Shown in pieces: positions 41,497 to 49,919 of a DNA stretch of 64,000 nucleotides; position 1 is the stretch's first letter, and each line of letters starts with the position of its first letter. The notes beneath the pieces were generated by a model that worked only from the letters and a program-made list of their open reading frames with translations, searched no databases and was not told the origin of the DNA. Made by a program: the position numbers and the translations under genes. This stretch comes from Streptomyces sp. SID8374 (GTDB taxonomy: Bacteria > Actinomycetota > Actinomycetes > Streptomycetales > Streptomycetaceae): contig NZ_WWGH01000001.1 of assembly GCF_009865135.1 (NCBI RefSeq), forward strand, positions 3,658,001 to 3,722,000. The letters run 5' to 3'.

Positions 41497-42237
41497 TCAG
41501 TACGCGAGCCTGCTGCCGCCGTCCGGGGCGCTGGTGCTCGCCTCGACCAGGGCGTCCAGGACCGCCTCGACATCCGGGAGCCAGGGGGCCGCCGCCGGGG
41601 CGCCCTTCGCGGAGGCCCGGCGGAAGACCGGAGCCGTAGGGGCGGGGGCCGCCGGAGGCGCGGGGGGCCGCTCCCAGCGCACCTGGCCCGCGCCGATCTC
41701 GGAGGGGGGCAGGACGAGATAGCCGCCCTCCCCGTGGAACCGGAGCGAGCTGGGCACCCAGTCCTTGCTGTACAGCAGCTCGCCGAGCCGCTCCAGCGTG
41801 TACGGGGCCACCAGCAGCGACCACCGGGTGGGCGTCGCCACGACGGGGCCCAGCCGCATGCCCATGCGGTCCAGGGCGACCAGAGCTCTGGCCCCGGCCA
41901 GGGCGGGCAGGCTCACCGCGCAGGGGGCCCGGCCGCCGGTCGCCAGCATCACCGGGGCGGTGGGGCGGTTGGTCCACCACCAGCGCACCATGCGCTCGTC
42001 CGTGGTGGCCGCCAGCAGTCCGGGATCGAAGGGGTGTGCGCCGGGAACGGCGCAGTCGGGGTCGGGGCAGGCGCAGCCGGGGCCACGCCCGTCGCGCAGG
42101 GCGGCCGGCGCGGTCCCGGCTGCGGGGAGCACGGGCCACTGCCATGCGGTGGCGAAGGTCAGGGCCGCGTCGAGTCGGGCGGCACCCTCCTTGCGCCGGA
42201 GCCGGAGCCTGCGTCGCCTTCCGAGGATCTCGCGCAT
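41497..42237 (-). CDS. Prim-pol-like protein, probably catalytically degenerate
   Basis: A 246-residue protein resembling the N-terminal prim-pol domain of the 32585-33481 protein: WQWPVLPAAG, a Cys/His zinc-like cluster (GCACPDPDCAVPGAHP), VMLATGGRA, then GEGGYLVLPPSEIG. The position of the acidic DxD motif reads CAVSLPALAG, with no acidic pair, so polymerase or primase activity is unlikely. The ATG at 42237 has AAAGGA upstream. The C-terminus is Ala/Pro-rich. It may be a regulatory or structural paralogue. Confidence 0.7.
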   Translation of the reverse strand: MREILGRRRRLRLRRKEGAARLDAALTFATAWQWPVLPAAGTAPAALRDGRGPGCACPDPDCAVPGAHPFDPGLLAATTDERMVRWWWTNRPTAPVMLATGGRAPCAVSLPALAGARALVALDRMGMRLGPVVATPTRWSLLVAPYTLERLGELLYSKDWVPSSLRFHGEGGYLVLPPSEIGAGQVRWERPPAPPAAPAPTAPVFRRASAKGAPAAAPWLPDVEAVLDALVEASTSAPDGGSRLAY

Positions 42238-42920
42238 GAGCGCTCGTTCCTTTCCGTTGAACGCCGAGTCCACATGACGCCACGCGTGGGAAAAACCGCA
42301 TGTGCGTCTCTTCGCTGTGCGTACGTGCTCATCAGGTTGCTGCCGTACGGGCGTGCCGTCGGTACCGAGCGTGAGCCGAGCCGAGCCGAGTGGAACCGAT
42401 CCGAGTGGAACCGATCTGGGGTGGTGCCGAGCTGCGTGGAGCCGGGGGCGCCCGCCACGGGCGCCTCGTGCCTGGTCGGCCGGGCCCGGACCCCGCCGCG
42501 CGGGGCGAGGCGTGACCGTCACTGATCGCGACCGTCACGGGTAAGGACGTCCGGACCCGCTGTCAGGTTCCTGGGCGATCACATCCGCCCGTGAGCGTCT
42601 GCCCCGGGCATCGTCGATTACGTACCCAGCCTGCCCGGAATGACGCCGCCCCTGGGATTTCCTCCCGGGGGCACCCCTTGTAGAGCCTTGTTGAACCTTG
42701 TCGAGCAGCCCCAGTCGACCGCAAATAGCTGCCGGAGGGTGCATTTTTCGGCCAAGTTGACTGACACTGGAGAGGAGGGAATCCGGCGAGCCTCCAGGGG
42801 ACAATGCTGGACATCGGGTTACTTGTGCGTGTACATGTGGATGCATTGATAGTGGCGCAGAATCACATGGGGGTTTGCGATGCTATTCGACGAATCGCAC
42901 CGGCCTGAAAGCTGGCTGCC
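42238..42920. other. 683-base intergenic region
   Basis: This gap between divergent genes (prim-pol-like and SpoIIE-like) contains two tandem copies of gagtggaaccgatcc (42388-42402 and 42403-42417) and a small hairpin around cctgggatttcctcccgggg (about 42650-42670). The downstream part (42680-42900) is AT-richer and likely holds the phosphatase promoter. No convincing coding frame or RNA gene is seen. Confidence 0.6.
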
Positions 42921-44294
42921 ATGAGCGCCCCACACCTGCCGAAAGTGGCTGGAATCGATCCAGAAGTTCCGGTTTCAACGCAGACTGCCGCTCCCCTGAG
43001 GGAGGTTCCGGCAGCGCCCGGAGCCTTCATCCAGGACCGCCTCGCGGGCTGGGTCTCCGACCTCACCACCCTGCACGAACTCACCGAGCGGCTGGCCTCC
43101 ACCACCACCCTCGACGCCGCCCTGAACGAGCTGCTGCACGCCGGAGCCCCCCTCGTCGGCGCCCGCCGCGGACTCCTCGTACTGGAACCGGCGGACAGCA
43201 CCACGACGCCGTCCACCACCCTCGGCCTCGGGCTCAGCCACGCCGACCTCGGCCACCTGGAGACCGTGGAGCGCTCCGCCACCGCCCTGGGCCGCGTCCT
43301 CGACGGCCGCCCCGGCACCGCCGACGGGCTCCCCACCCCCGACCTGCTCGGCGACCCCGGCCTGGACCCCCGCCACCGCGAGGTCGCCACCCGCCTCGGC
43401 TACGCCGCCAGTTACGCCCTCCCCCTCGCCTCCGAGGCGGCCGGACGGCTCGGCGCGGCCGTCTGGCTCTACGACGAACCCGGCGAGCCCTCGGAGAAGC
43501 AGCGCCACCTCGTCGGCCTCTACGCGCGGTACGCCACCGAGCACCTGGCCCGCCTGATCGAGTTGGAGCGCGCCCGCGCCGACATCGCGACCGTCGCCGA
43601 GGAGCTGCTGCCCAGCCGGCTGCCCCGCATCCCCGGCGTACAGCTGGCCGCCCGGCACCGGACCGGGCCCAGGGGCGGCGGCGACTGGTACGACGCGCTG
43701 CCGCTGCCCGACCACGCGCTCGGGCTCGCGGTCGGCTCGGTGGGCGGATCGGGGCCGAGCGCGATGGCCGCCATGGGACGGCTGCGCGCCAGCCTGCGGG
43801 CGTACGCCGTGATGGAGGGCGAGGACCCCGTCGCCGTACTCTCCGATCTGGAACTCCTGCTCCGGCTGACCGAGCCCGCCCGGACCGCCACCGCCCTCTT
43901 CGCCTACTGCGAGCCCGCCGCCCGCAAGGTCGTGCTCGCCGGGGCCGGGCACACCCCGCCGCTGGTGCTCGGTGAGCGGCGCTGCGAGTACGTCGAGACC
44001 ACGCTCTCCGCCCCGCTGGGGATGCTCGCCTGCTGGGAGGCGCCGAGCGTGGAGTTCTCCCCCGCGCCCGGAGAAACGGTGCTGCTCTACACGGACGGCC
44101 TGCTGCGCCGCACCGGCGACGCGATGGACCGCGCCTTCGCCCGGCTGCACTCGGCGGCCGCTTCCGTACCGAAGGCGGGCCGCCACGACCCCGCCGCCGT
44201 CGCCGACCACGTCCTGCGCACGATGCTGCCCGACGGACTCGACCGGACCGACTCCACCGAGGACGTGGTGGTCCTCGCGGCGCACTTCGACTGA
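42921..44294 (+). CDS. GAF-SpoIIE-type PP2C phosphatase, atypical active site
   Basis: A 457-residue protein with a GAF-like sensor (about 45-220) and a C-terminal SpoIIE PP2C domain (about 235-455). GGGDWYDALPLP and LLYTDGLLRR are conserved, but the GDVxGxG metal motif reads GSVGGSG, replacing a metal-binding Asp with Ser; the terminal EDVVVLAA retains an Asp. Family members dephosphorylate anti-anti-sigma factors. With the altered motif, activity may be lost or changed. The ATG at 42921 has a weak SD. Two RsbW-like ATPases elsewhere in the window are potential network partners. Confidence 0.85.
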   Translation: MSAPHLPKVAGIDPEVPVSTQTAAPLREVPAAPGAFIQDRLAGWVSDLTTLHELTERLASTTTLDAALNELLHAGAPLVGARRGLLVLEPADSTTTPSTTLGLGLSHADLGHLETVERSATALGRVLDGRPGTADGLPTPDLLGDPGLDPRHREVATRLGYAASYALPLASEAAGRLGAAVWLYDEPGEPSEKQRHLVGLYARYATEHLARLIELERARADIATVAEELLPSRLPRIPGVQLAARHRTGPRGGGDWYDALPLPDHALGLAVGSVGGSGPSAMAAMGRLRASLRAYAVMEGEDPVAVLSDLELLLRLTEPARTATALFAYCEPAARKVVLAGAGHTPPLVLGERRCEYVETTLSAPLGMLACWEAPSVEFSPAPGETVLLYTDGLLRRTGDAMDRAFARLHSAAASVPKAGRHDPAAVADHVLRTMLPDGLDRTDSTEDVVVLAAHFD

Positions 44295-44407
44295 GGCCCG
44301 AGCGGCACGTGAGACCTCCTGAGTAACAGGTCCTTCGGCCCTGGGCCCCCTTCCGTACGCCCGTACGATGGGGGGTGGTCCAGTGTCGTATCAAGGAGAA
44401 TCACATC

Positions 44408-45889
44408 GTGTCTGAGGAGCTCATCCCGGAGACCCCGGAGCAGGAGACCGAAGAGAACGAGGCCGCGGAGCCGATCAAGCAGCGGAAGAACGGCCTGTAC
44501 CCGGGCGTCTCCGACGAGCTCGCCGAGAACATGAAGTCGGGCTGGGCCGACACCGAGCTGCGCGGGCTCGAACCGATCGCCCAGGCAGAGCACACCGCCG
44601 CCCGCCGCGCCGCGCTCTCCGCGCGCTTCCCCGGTGAGCGCCTGGTCATCCCCGCGGGCAACCTGAAGACCCGCTCCAACGACACCGAGTACGCCTTCCG
44701 CGCCTCCACCGAGTACGCGTACCTCACCGGCGACCAGACCCAGGACGGTGTCCTCGTCCTGGAGCCGGCCGGCGACAGCGGCCACCAGGCCACGATCTAC
44801 CTGCTGCCCCGCTCCAACCGGGAGAACGGCGAGTTCTGGCTGGACGGCCAGGGCGAGCTGTGGGTCGGCCGCCGCCACTCCCTCGCCGAGGCCGAGCAGC
44901 TGCTGGGCATCCCCGCGAAGGACGTCCGCGAGATCGCCGCCGCGCTGGCCGAGGCCACCGGCCCCGTCCGCACCGTGCGCGGCCACGACGCCTCCATCGA
45001 GGCCGCCCTCACCGACAAGGTGACCGCCGAGCGCGACGAGGAGCTGCGCGTCTACCTCTCCGAGGCCCGCCTCGTGAAGGACGCCTTCGAGATCGCCGAG
45101 CTCCAGAAGGCCTGCGACGCCACCGCGCGCGGCTTCGAGGACGTCGTCAGGAGCCTGGACAAGGCCGAGGCGACCAGCGAGCGCTTCATCGAGGGCACGT
45201 TCTTCCTGCGCGCCCGCATCGAGGGCAACGACATCGGCTACGGCTCCATCTGCGCCGCCGGTCCGCACGCCACCACCCTGCACTGGGTCCGCAACGACGG
45301 CGCCGTCCGCTCCGGCGAGCTGCTGCTCCTGGACGCAGGCGTGGAGACCAACGAGCTCTACACCGCCGATGTGACGCGCACCCTGCCGATCAACGGCACG
45401 TTCTCGCCGCTCCAGCGCAAGATCTACGACGCGGTGTACGAGGCCCAGGAGGCGGGCATCGCCGCCGTGAAGCCCGGTGCCGCCTTCCGCGACTTCCACG
45501 ACGCCTCGCAGCGCGTGCTCGCCGAGAAGCTCGTCGAGTGGGGCCTGCTCGGCGACCTGACCGTGGACAAGGTCCTGGAGCTGGGCCTCCAGCGCCGCTG
45601 GACCCTGCACGGCACCGGTCACATGCTCGGCATGGACGTCCACGACTGCGCCGTCGCGCGCACCGAGGCGTACGTCGACGGCATCCTGGAGCCGGGCGTC
45701 TGCCTCACCGTGGAGCCGGGCCTCTACTTCCAGGCCGACGACCTGACCGTCCCCGAGGAGTACCGGGGCATCGGCGTCCGGATCGAGGACGACATCCTCG
45801 TCACCGAGGACGGCAACCGGAACCTCTCCGACAAGCTGCCCCGCCGGGCCGACGAGGTCGAGGCCTGGATGGCCCAGCTGAAGGGCTGA
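44408..45889 (+). CDS. pepP: Xaa-Pro aminopeptidase (aminopeptidase P)
   Basis: A 493-residue M24B metallopeptidase that removes N-terminal residues before proline. The N-terminal creatinase-like domain (about 40-210) is followed by the pita-bread fold with LLLDAGVETNELYTADVTRTLP (two metal Asp), LHGTGHMLGMDVHD (metal His), TVEPGLYF (metal Glu) and IGVRIEDDILVTEDG (second metal Glu). GTG 44408 has AAGGAG 9 bases upstream. There is no signal peptide. The length is typical. It is preceded by a short gap after the phosphatase gene. Confidence 0.94.
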   Translation: MSEELIPETPEQETEENEAAEPIKQRKNGLYPGVSDELAENMKSGWADTELRGLEPIAQAEHTAARRAALSARFPGERLVIPAGNLKTRSNDTEYAFRASTEYAYLTGDQTQDGVLVLEPAGDSGHQATIYLLPRSNRENGEFWLDGQGELWVGRRHSLAEAEQLLGIPAKDVREIAAALAEATGPVRTVRGHDASIEAALTDKVTAERDEELRVYLSEARLVKDAFEIAELQKACDATARGFEDVVRSLDKAEATSERFIEGTFFLRARIEGNDIGYGSICAAGPHATTLHWVRNDGAVRSGELLLLDAGVETNELYTADVTRTLPINGTFSPLQRKIYDAVYEAQEAGIAAVKPGAAFRDFHDASQRVLAEKLVEWGLLGDLTVDKVLELGLQRRWTLHGTGHMLGMDVHDCAVARTEAYVDGILEPGVCLTVEPGLYFQADDLTVPEEYRGIGVRIEDDILVTEDGNRNLSDKLPRRADEVEAWMAQLKG

Positions 45890-45909
45890 CCGTCCGACCG
45901 CCTGATGAC

Positions 45910-45944
45910 AGGGCGCGCTGCTCACACCATGAGCAGCGCGCCCT
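45910..45944. terminator. Bidirectional hairpin between pepP and RsbW-like gene
   Basis: Perfect 15-bp arms at 45910-45924 and 45930-45944 with loop cacca. The right arm and loop lie inside the 3' end of the convergent minus-strand gene (stop at 45922). Confidence 0.88.
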
Positions 45945-46536
45945 CCCGCCATTTCAGGACCTTGTCGAAGCTGACCACCGCGCCCCGGCCCGGCCGGTTG
46001 CCGAACTGGACGTGGTCGGCGAGCTGTTCGATGAGGTCCAGCCCGCGGCCGCTCTCGGCGACGCAGGGGATGTACGGGGCGAACGTGGGCTGGGCACCGA
46101 CGGACTCGGAGCCTTGGGTCCGTTCCACGTGCTCGGAGCCCTGGGTCCTTTCGACGTGGCCCGGGTGCTGGGCCCGTTCGATGTGCTCCGCGTGTTCGGT
46201 GTGCGCGGCTGGGCGAAGCGCGCGCCGGGCGGGAAAGCCCGGCCCCGAGTCGGCCACCTCGATACGGCATTTCTCGCCGTCCAGATAGGCCGTGACCCGG
46301 TACTGCCCGGAGTCCGCCGGGGGCTTCTCGGGTCCGCGATCCCCGTGCTCCTCGAGGCCCGACCGGTCGCCGCCGTGTTCGACGGCGTTGGCACAGGCCT
46401 CGCTGAGCGCGACCGACAGGTCGAAGGAGATGTCCGGATCCACCCCCGCGGTTTCCATGGTGCCGAGCAGGAAACGACGGGCGAGCGGAACGCTCGCAGC
46501 TTCGCGCCGCAAATGGAGTGACCACCAGATGCTCAT
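45922..46536 (-). CDS. RsbW-like ATP-binding protein with tandem-repeat insert
   Basis: A 204-residue GHKL ATPase of the anti-sigma regulatory type. N box VALSEACANAVEHG, G1 VADSGPGFP and G2 ESGRGLDLIEQL are intact. Between G1 and G2 lies an unusual His/Glu/Arg/Gln-rich stretch of about 30 residues (EHIERAQHPGHVERTQGSE…) encoded by 27-bp repeats, at the flexible ATP-lid. The ATG at 46536 has GGAGG 7 bases upstream. It has its own divergent promoter region (46537-46830) shared with the membrane protein gene. Confidence 0.88.
   Translation of the reverse strand: MSIWWSLHLRREAASVPLARRFLLGTMETAGVDPDISFDLSVALSEACANAVEHGGDRSGLEEHGDRGPEKPPADSGQYRVTAYLDGEKCRIEVADSGPGFPARRALRPAAHTEHAEHIERAQHPGHVERTQGSEHVERTQGSESVGAQPTFAPYIPCVAESGRGLDLIEQLADHVQFGNRPGRGAVVSFDKVLKWREGALLMV
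46105..46185. repeat. Three 27-bp tandem repeats in the ATP-lid region
   Basis: Units at 46105-46131, 46132-46158 and 46159-46185 (ctcggagccctgggtccttt-like) add nine residues each and keep the frame. A fourth, weaker copy follows. Confidence 0.8.
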
Positions 46537-46830
46537 GCTCCAGCCTCCTGGCTGCGGCTCGACGTACCGATACGTATTGCCGCACAAGGCACTTCGTAAG
46601 CACGGATCGGCTGTGAGAGCCCTCATTCGGCGGATGCGGATATTCCGCGCCCCGGTGTATGGCCGCCCGGGGAGCACCCCGGCGGAGGCGGGGGCGGGTT
46701 CCGGAAGCGGCGAGTCCACGGTCCGTACATCCCCCGCCAACAGCCACGACAAGCACGCATTGGGGACGGAGGCTGATCTTCCGGACCTGCCGTACCGGGG
46801 GAGGGTGCGCAGTGCGATGATGTTCCGGCC

Positions 46831-47679
46831 ATGTCCACGCCTGTCGCACACGCCGGAGCCGGTCTGCGGCTCATGAGGGCCGCGGTGTTCACCGCGGTCT
46901 GCGTCGTGCTGTCCGCGGCGGGGCATGCGTTCGCCGCCGGGGCGCCGGTCCCCGCGTGGACCCTGCTCGCCGGATTCCTCGGCGTCCTCGCCGTGGCCTC
47001 GGCCCTCGCCGGACGGGAACGCTCCCTGCCGTCGATCGCGGGTGCGCTGGCGGGCGGCCAGGTCGCCCTGCATGTCCTCTTCGCCTACGGCAGCCACGGC
47101 AGCGCGCAGGCCGTCGCCGCCGCGCCCCGGGGCAGCGGTGAGAACCCGCTGATCCGCTTCGCCGCCGGGCTGGTGTGCGGTGGCGGGCCGGGGCAGATCG
47201 ACGCCGCCGACGCCCACCGCATCGTCTCGACGGCGGGCATAGACCCCTCGACCGTCGCGGGCCACAGCCATCTCGCCTCGGGAGCGGCGGCCACCGCGGC
47301 TCCGAACGGCGGATCGGGCCTGACGGCGGCGTTCGCCTCGGTGGCCGCGCTGCTGCCGGGCCTGCCGATGTTCCTGGCCCACCTGCTGGCCGCGCTCGCC
47401 GCCGGCTGGCTGCTGCGGCGCGGCGAGGCCGCCCTCTTCGGGCTGGCCCGGCTCTCGGCGTACGGCGCCCAGGAGCTGGCGGCCGGGGCCCGGCTGCGCT
47501 CCCTTCGCGCCGCGCTCGCCCTCGTACGCGCCCTGTGCGCCGGGGCGCGTGAGCAGCTCGCGGGCTCCCCGCGCGCCCTGCGTACGGCCGACGACGAACC
47601 GGCCCCGGCCACCGGGGACCCTCTTCAGCACCTGGTGGTCAGGCGCGGGCCTCCGGCCCCGTACGCCCTCGCAGCCTGA
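46831..47679 (+). CDS. Membrane protein of unknown function
   Basis: A 282-residue protein with five to six hydrophobic helices (about 15-36, 42-62, 70-88, 165-185, 190-205). The loop between helices carries a conserved-looking CGGGPGQIDAADAHRIVSTAGIDPS with His residues, which might bind metal given the copper genes downstream. The C-terminal ~90 residues are cytoplasmic, basic, then Pro-rich. The ATG at 46831 has no strong SD. No family name is assigned; its position directly before the copper-handling run makes that link plausible. Confidence 0.75.
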   Translation: MSTPVAHAGAGLRLMRAAVFTAVCVVLSAAGHAFAAGAPVPAWTLLAGFLGVLAVASALAGRERSLPSIAGALAGGQVALHVLFAYGSHGSAQAVAAAPRGSGENPLIRFAAGLVCGGGPGQIDAADAHRIVSTAGIDPSTVAGHSHLASGAAATAAPNGGSGLTAAFASVAALLPGLPMFLAHLLAALAAGWLLRRGEAALFGLARLSAYGAQELAAGARLRSLRAALALVRALCAGAREQLAGSPRALRTADDEPAPATGDPLQHLVVRRGPPAPYALAA

Positions 47680-47874
47680 CGCGACACCTGCGCCCCCCGC
47701 CGTACCGAGCACCGCCGTTCAACCACGGGCGGTCCTCCGTGGACGGCTCTCCCGGGCTGGGCCGGATCCCTCATGGACCGGACGAGGTGTCGTGCCGCCG
47801 TCGCGCACCCGTGCGCCGGACCACCATGTTCCTCTTCCTTCGTGTCCCTCTTCCTCTGTGGAGTGATTCCTGCC

Positions 47875-48630
47875 ATGAGCGCCACCAACGTCTCCCGCAT
47901 CGCCGTCGCCGCGGGCGTCGCCGCGTCCACCGTCCTGCTGCTCGCGGGCCCCGCCGCCGCGCACGTCAGCGTCCAGCCGCAGGGCGAGGCCGCCAAGGGC
48001 GGTTACGCCACCCTCAACTTCAAGGTCCCCAACGAGCGGGACCAGGCCTCCACGGTCAAGGTCGAGGTGAACTTCCCGGCCGACCACCCGCTCTCCTCCG
48101 TCACCCCGGAGGCCGTGCCGGGCTGGAAGATCGACATCACCAAGGGCAAGCTGGACAAGCCCCTGGAGGTGCACGGCCGGAAGATCACCGAGGCCGTCAC
48201 CAAGGTGACCTGGACCGCCGACGGCTCCAAGATCGCGCCCGGTTACTTCCAGCAGTTCCCGGTCTCCGTCGGGCAGCTCCCCGAGGACGCCGACCAGCTG
48301 GTCTTCAAGGCCATCCAGACGTACGACAACAAGGAAGTCGTCCGCTGGATCGAGGAGCCCAAGGGCGACGAGGAGCCCGACAGCCCCGCCCCGGTCCTGA
48401 AGCTGGCCGCCGCGACCGAGGACCACCACGGCGGCGCGGCCGCCAAGGGTGACGACGACCACGAGGCCGACGACAAGGCCGCGTCGGCGGAGGGCGAGAA
48501 GAAGGAGACGCACGCCGCGTCGGCCTCCTCCAGCGACACCACGGCCCGCACGCTGGGCATCATCGGCATCCTGATCGGCATCGCGGGCGTGGCATTCGGC
48601 GTGCTCGCGGGCCGTCGCCGTACGGCCTGA
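47875..48630 (+). CDS. YcnI-family copper-binding exported protein
   Basis: A 251-residue exported protein. The signal ends at AAA|HVSVQP, leaving His30 as the mature N-terminus, which in YcnI (DUF1775) proteins binds Cu(II) with nearby acidic and Trp residues (here PGWKIDI). The ~150-residue YcnI domain is followed by an Asp/Glu/His/Lys-rich linker and a C-terminal transmembrane helix with an RRR stop (TLGIIGILIGIAGVAFGVLA), so it is membrane-anchored. The ATG at 47875 is used. It is the first gene of the copper-handling run. Confidence 0.92.
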   Translation: MSATNVSRIAVAAGVAASTVLLLAGPAAAHVSVQPQGEAAKGGYATLNFKVPNERDQASTVKVEVNFPADHPLSSVTPEAVPGWKIDITKGKLDKPLEVHGRKITEAVTKVTWTADGSKIAPGYFQQFPVSVGQLPEDADQLVFKAIQTYDNKEVVRWIEEPKGDEEPDSPAPVLKLAAATEDHHGGAAAKGDDDHEADDKAASAEGEKKETHAASASSSDTTARTLGIIGILIGIAGVAFGVLAGRRRTA

Positions 48631-48756
48631 TCCCCTGGGTCGGGCCGTCGCCGTACGGCCTGACCGTCCGGGTCGGGCGATCCCGTACGACCTGATCCAC
48701 CGGGTCGGGCCGTCCCGTACGACCTGATCACCGGGTCGGGCCGTCGCCCGACGGCC
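48607..48756. repeat. Five imperfect ~32-bp tandem repeats between ycnI-like and SCO1 genes
   Basis: Copies of gggtcgggccgtcgccgtac-like units begin at about 48607 (overlapping the gene's 3' end), 48637, 48670, 48702 and 48733. Each contains a short ggccgt…acggcc dyad, so the transcript could form a series of small hairpins between the two copper genes. Confidence 0.85.
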
Positions 48757-48803
48757 CGGCCCCGCCGGCTCCACCACCCGCACCACGTTCAGGACACCCC
48801 TCC

Positions 48804-49463
48804 ATGCGCAACAGAAAAGCAGTGACGGCCGTGGCGTTCGCCGCCGCGGCCGCGCTGGCCCTCTCGGCCTGCGGCAGCAGCGACGGCAAGACGGACTCCT
48901 CGTCGATCGCCGATGTCGAGGCCTCGCCGAAGACCAAGGCCGCGACCGTCCTCGACCGCCCGTTCACCAAGCCGAACCTGGTCCTCACGGACACCAACGG
49001 CAAGGAGTACGACCTCCGCGAGGCGACCAAGGGCAAGCCGACGCTCATCTACTTCGGCTACACCAACTGCCCCGACGTCTGCCCGCTGACCATGAGCAAC
49101 ATCTCCATCGCCAAGCGGGACCTGCCCAAGGCCGACCAGGACAAGCTCCAGGTCGTCTTCGTCACCACCGACCCCGAGCGCGACACCCCCGCCTCGCTCG
49201 GCAAGTGGCTCAAGGCCCAGGACCCCACCTTCACCGGCCTGACCGGCGACTTCCCCACCATCCAGGCGGGGGCGCGGCAGATCGGCATCGGCATCGAGCC
49301 GGCGACGAAGGACAAGGACGGCAAGCCCGTCTCGATGCACGGGGCGCAGGTCGTCGCCTTCTCCCCGAAGACGGACGGCGGCTATGTGCTCTACGGCGAG
49401 GACACCACCGCCGAGGAGTACGCCAAGGACCTCCCCAAGCTGATCAAGGGGGAGAACCCGTGA
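48804..49463 (+). CDS. SCO1/SenC-family copper chaperone lipoprotein
   Basis: A 219-residue lipoprotein (lipobox LSAC, Cys about residue 23) with a thioredoxin fold. The copper ligands are visible: Cys89 and Cys93 in NCPDVCP and His179 in SMHGAQVV. SCO proteins deliver copper to the CuA centre of cytochrome c oxidase and related sites outside the membrane. The ATG at 48804 is used. Its stop overlaps the next gene start as GTGA, so coupling with the PCuAC gene is likely. Confidence 0.94.
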   Translation: MRNRKAVTAVAFAAAAALALSACGSSDGKTDSSSIADVEASPKTKAATVLDRPFTKPNLVLTDTNGKEYDLREATKGKPTLIYFGYTNCPDVCPLTMSNISIAKRDLPKADQDKLQVVFVTTDPERDTPASLGKWLKAQDPTFTGLTGDFPTIQAGARQIGIGIEPATKDKDGKPVSMHGAQVVAFSPKTDGGYVLYGEDTTAEEYAKDLPKLIKGENP

Positions 49464-49909
49464 ACCGCCGCACGGCCCTCGCCGCCGCCCTCGCCCTCAC
49501 CACGGGGCTGGCGCTGGCGGGGTGCTCCACCGGAAGCGACGGCCCCGAGCTGAAGGTCGTCGGCGCGTTCATGCCGCAGCCCGTCAGCGACATGGCCGCC
49601 GGTTTCCTCGTCGTACAGAACAGCGGGTCATCCGCCGACCGGCTCACCTCGGTGACCAGCCCGCTCTCCGACGACGTCACGATCCACGAGACGAAGAACC
49701 AGCAGATGCGCGAGGTCTCGTCGTTCGAGGTGCCGGCCAACGGCGAGCTGGACCTCGAACGCGGCGGCAACCACATCATGTTCATGAATCTCAAGAAGAA
49801 GCCCAAGCAGGGCGAGAAGGTCTCCGTCGAGCTGCACTTCGAGAAGGCCGACCCCATCACGGTCGACCTGCCGGTGAAGGAAACGACCCACAACCCGAAG
49901 AAGCAGTGA
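49460..49909 (+). CDS. PCuAC copper chaperone lipoprotein
   Basis: A 149-residue lipoprotein (lipobox LAGC). The PCuAC pattern of Met and His ligands is present: AFMPQP…DMAAGF, IHETKNQQMREV and NHIMFMNL. These proteins carry Cu(I) and work with SCO1 in cytochrome oxidase assembly, matching the adjacent, translationally coupled gene. GTG 49460 overlaps the SCO1 stop. Confidence 0.93.
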   Translation: MNRRTALAAALALTTGLALAGCSTGSDGPELKVVGAFMPQPVSDMAAGFLVVQNSGSSADRLTSVTSPLSDDVTIHETKNQQMREVSSFEVPANGELDLERGGNHIMFMNLKKKPKQGEKVSVELHFEKADPITVDLPVKETTHNPKKQ

Positions 49910-49919
49910 GGGACCGACC

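Noticed and set aside
48607..48756. CRISPR-like array
   Set aside because: Repeats are directly abutting and imperfect with no unique spacers, and no cas genes are nearby.
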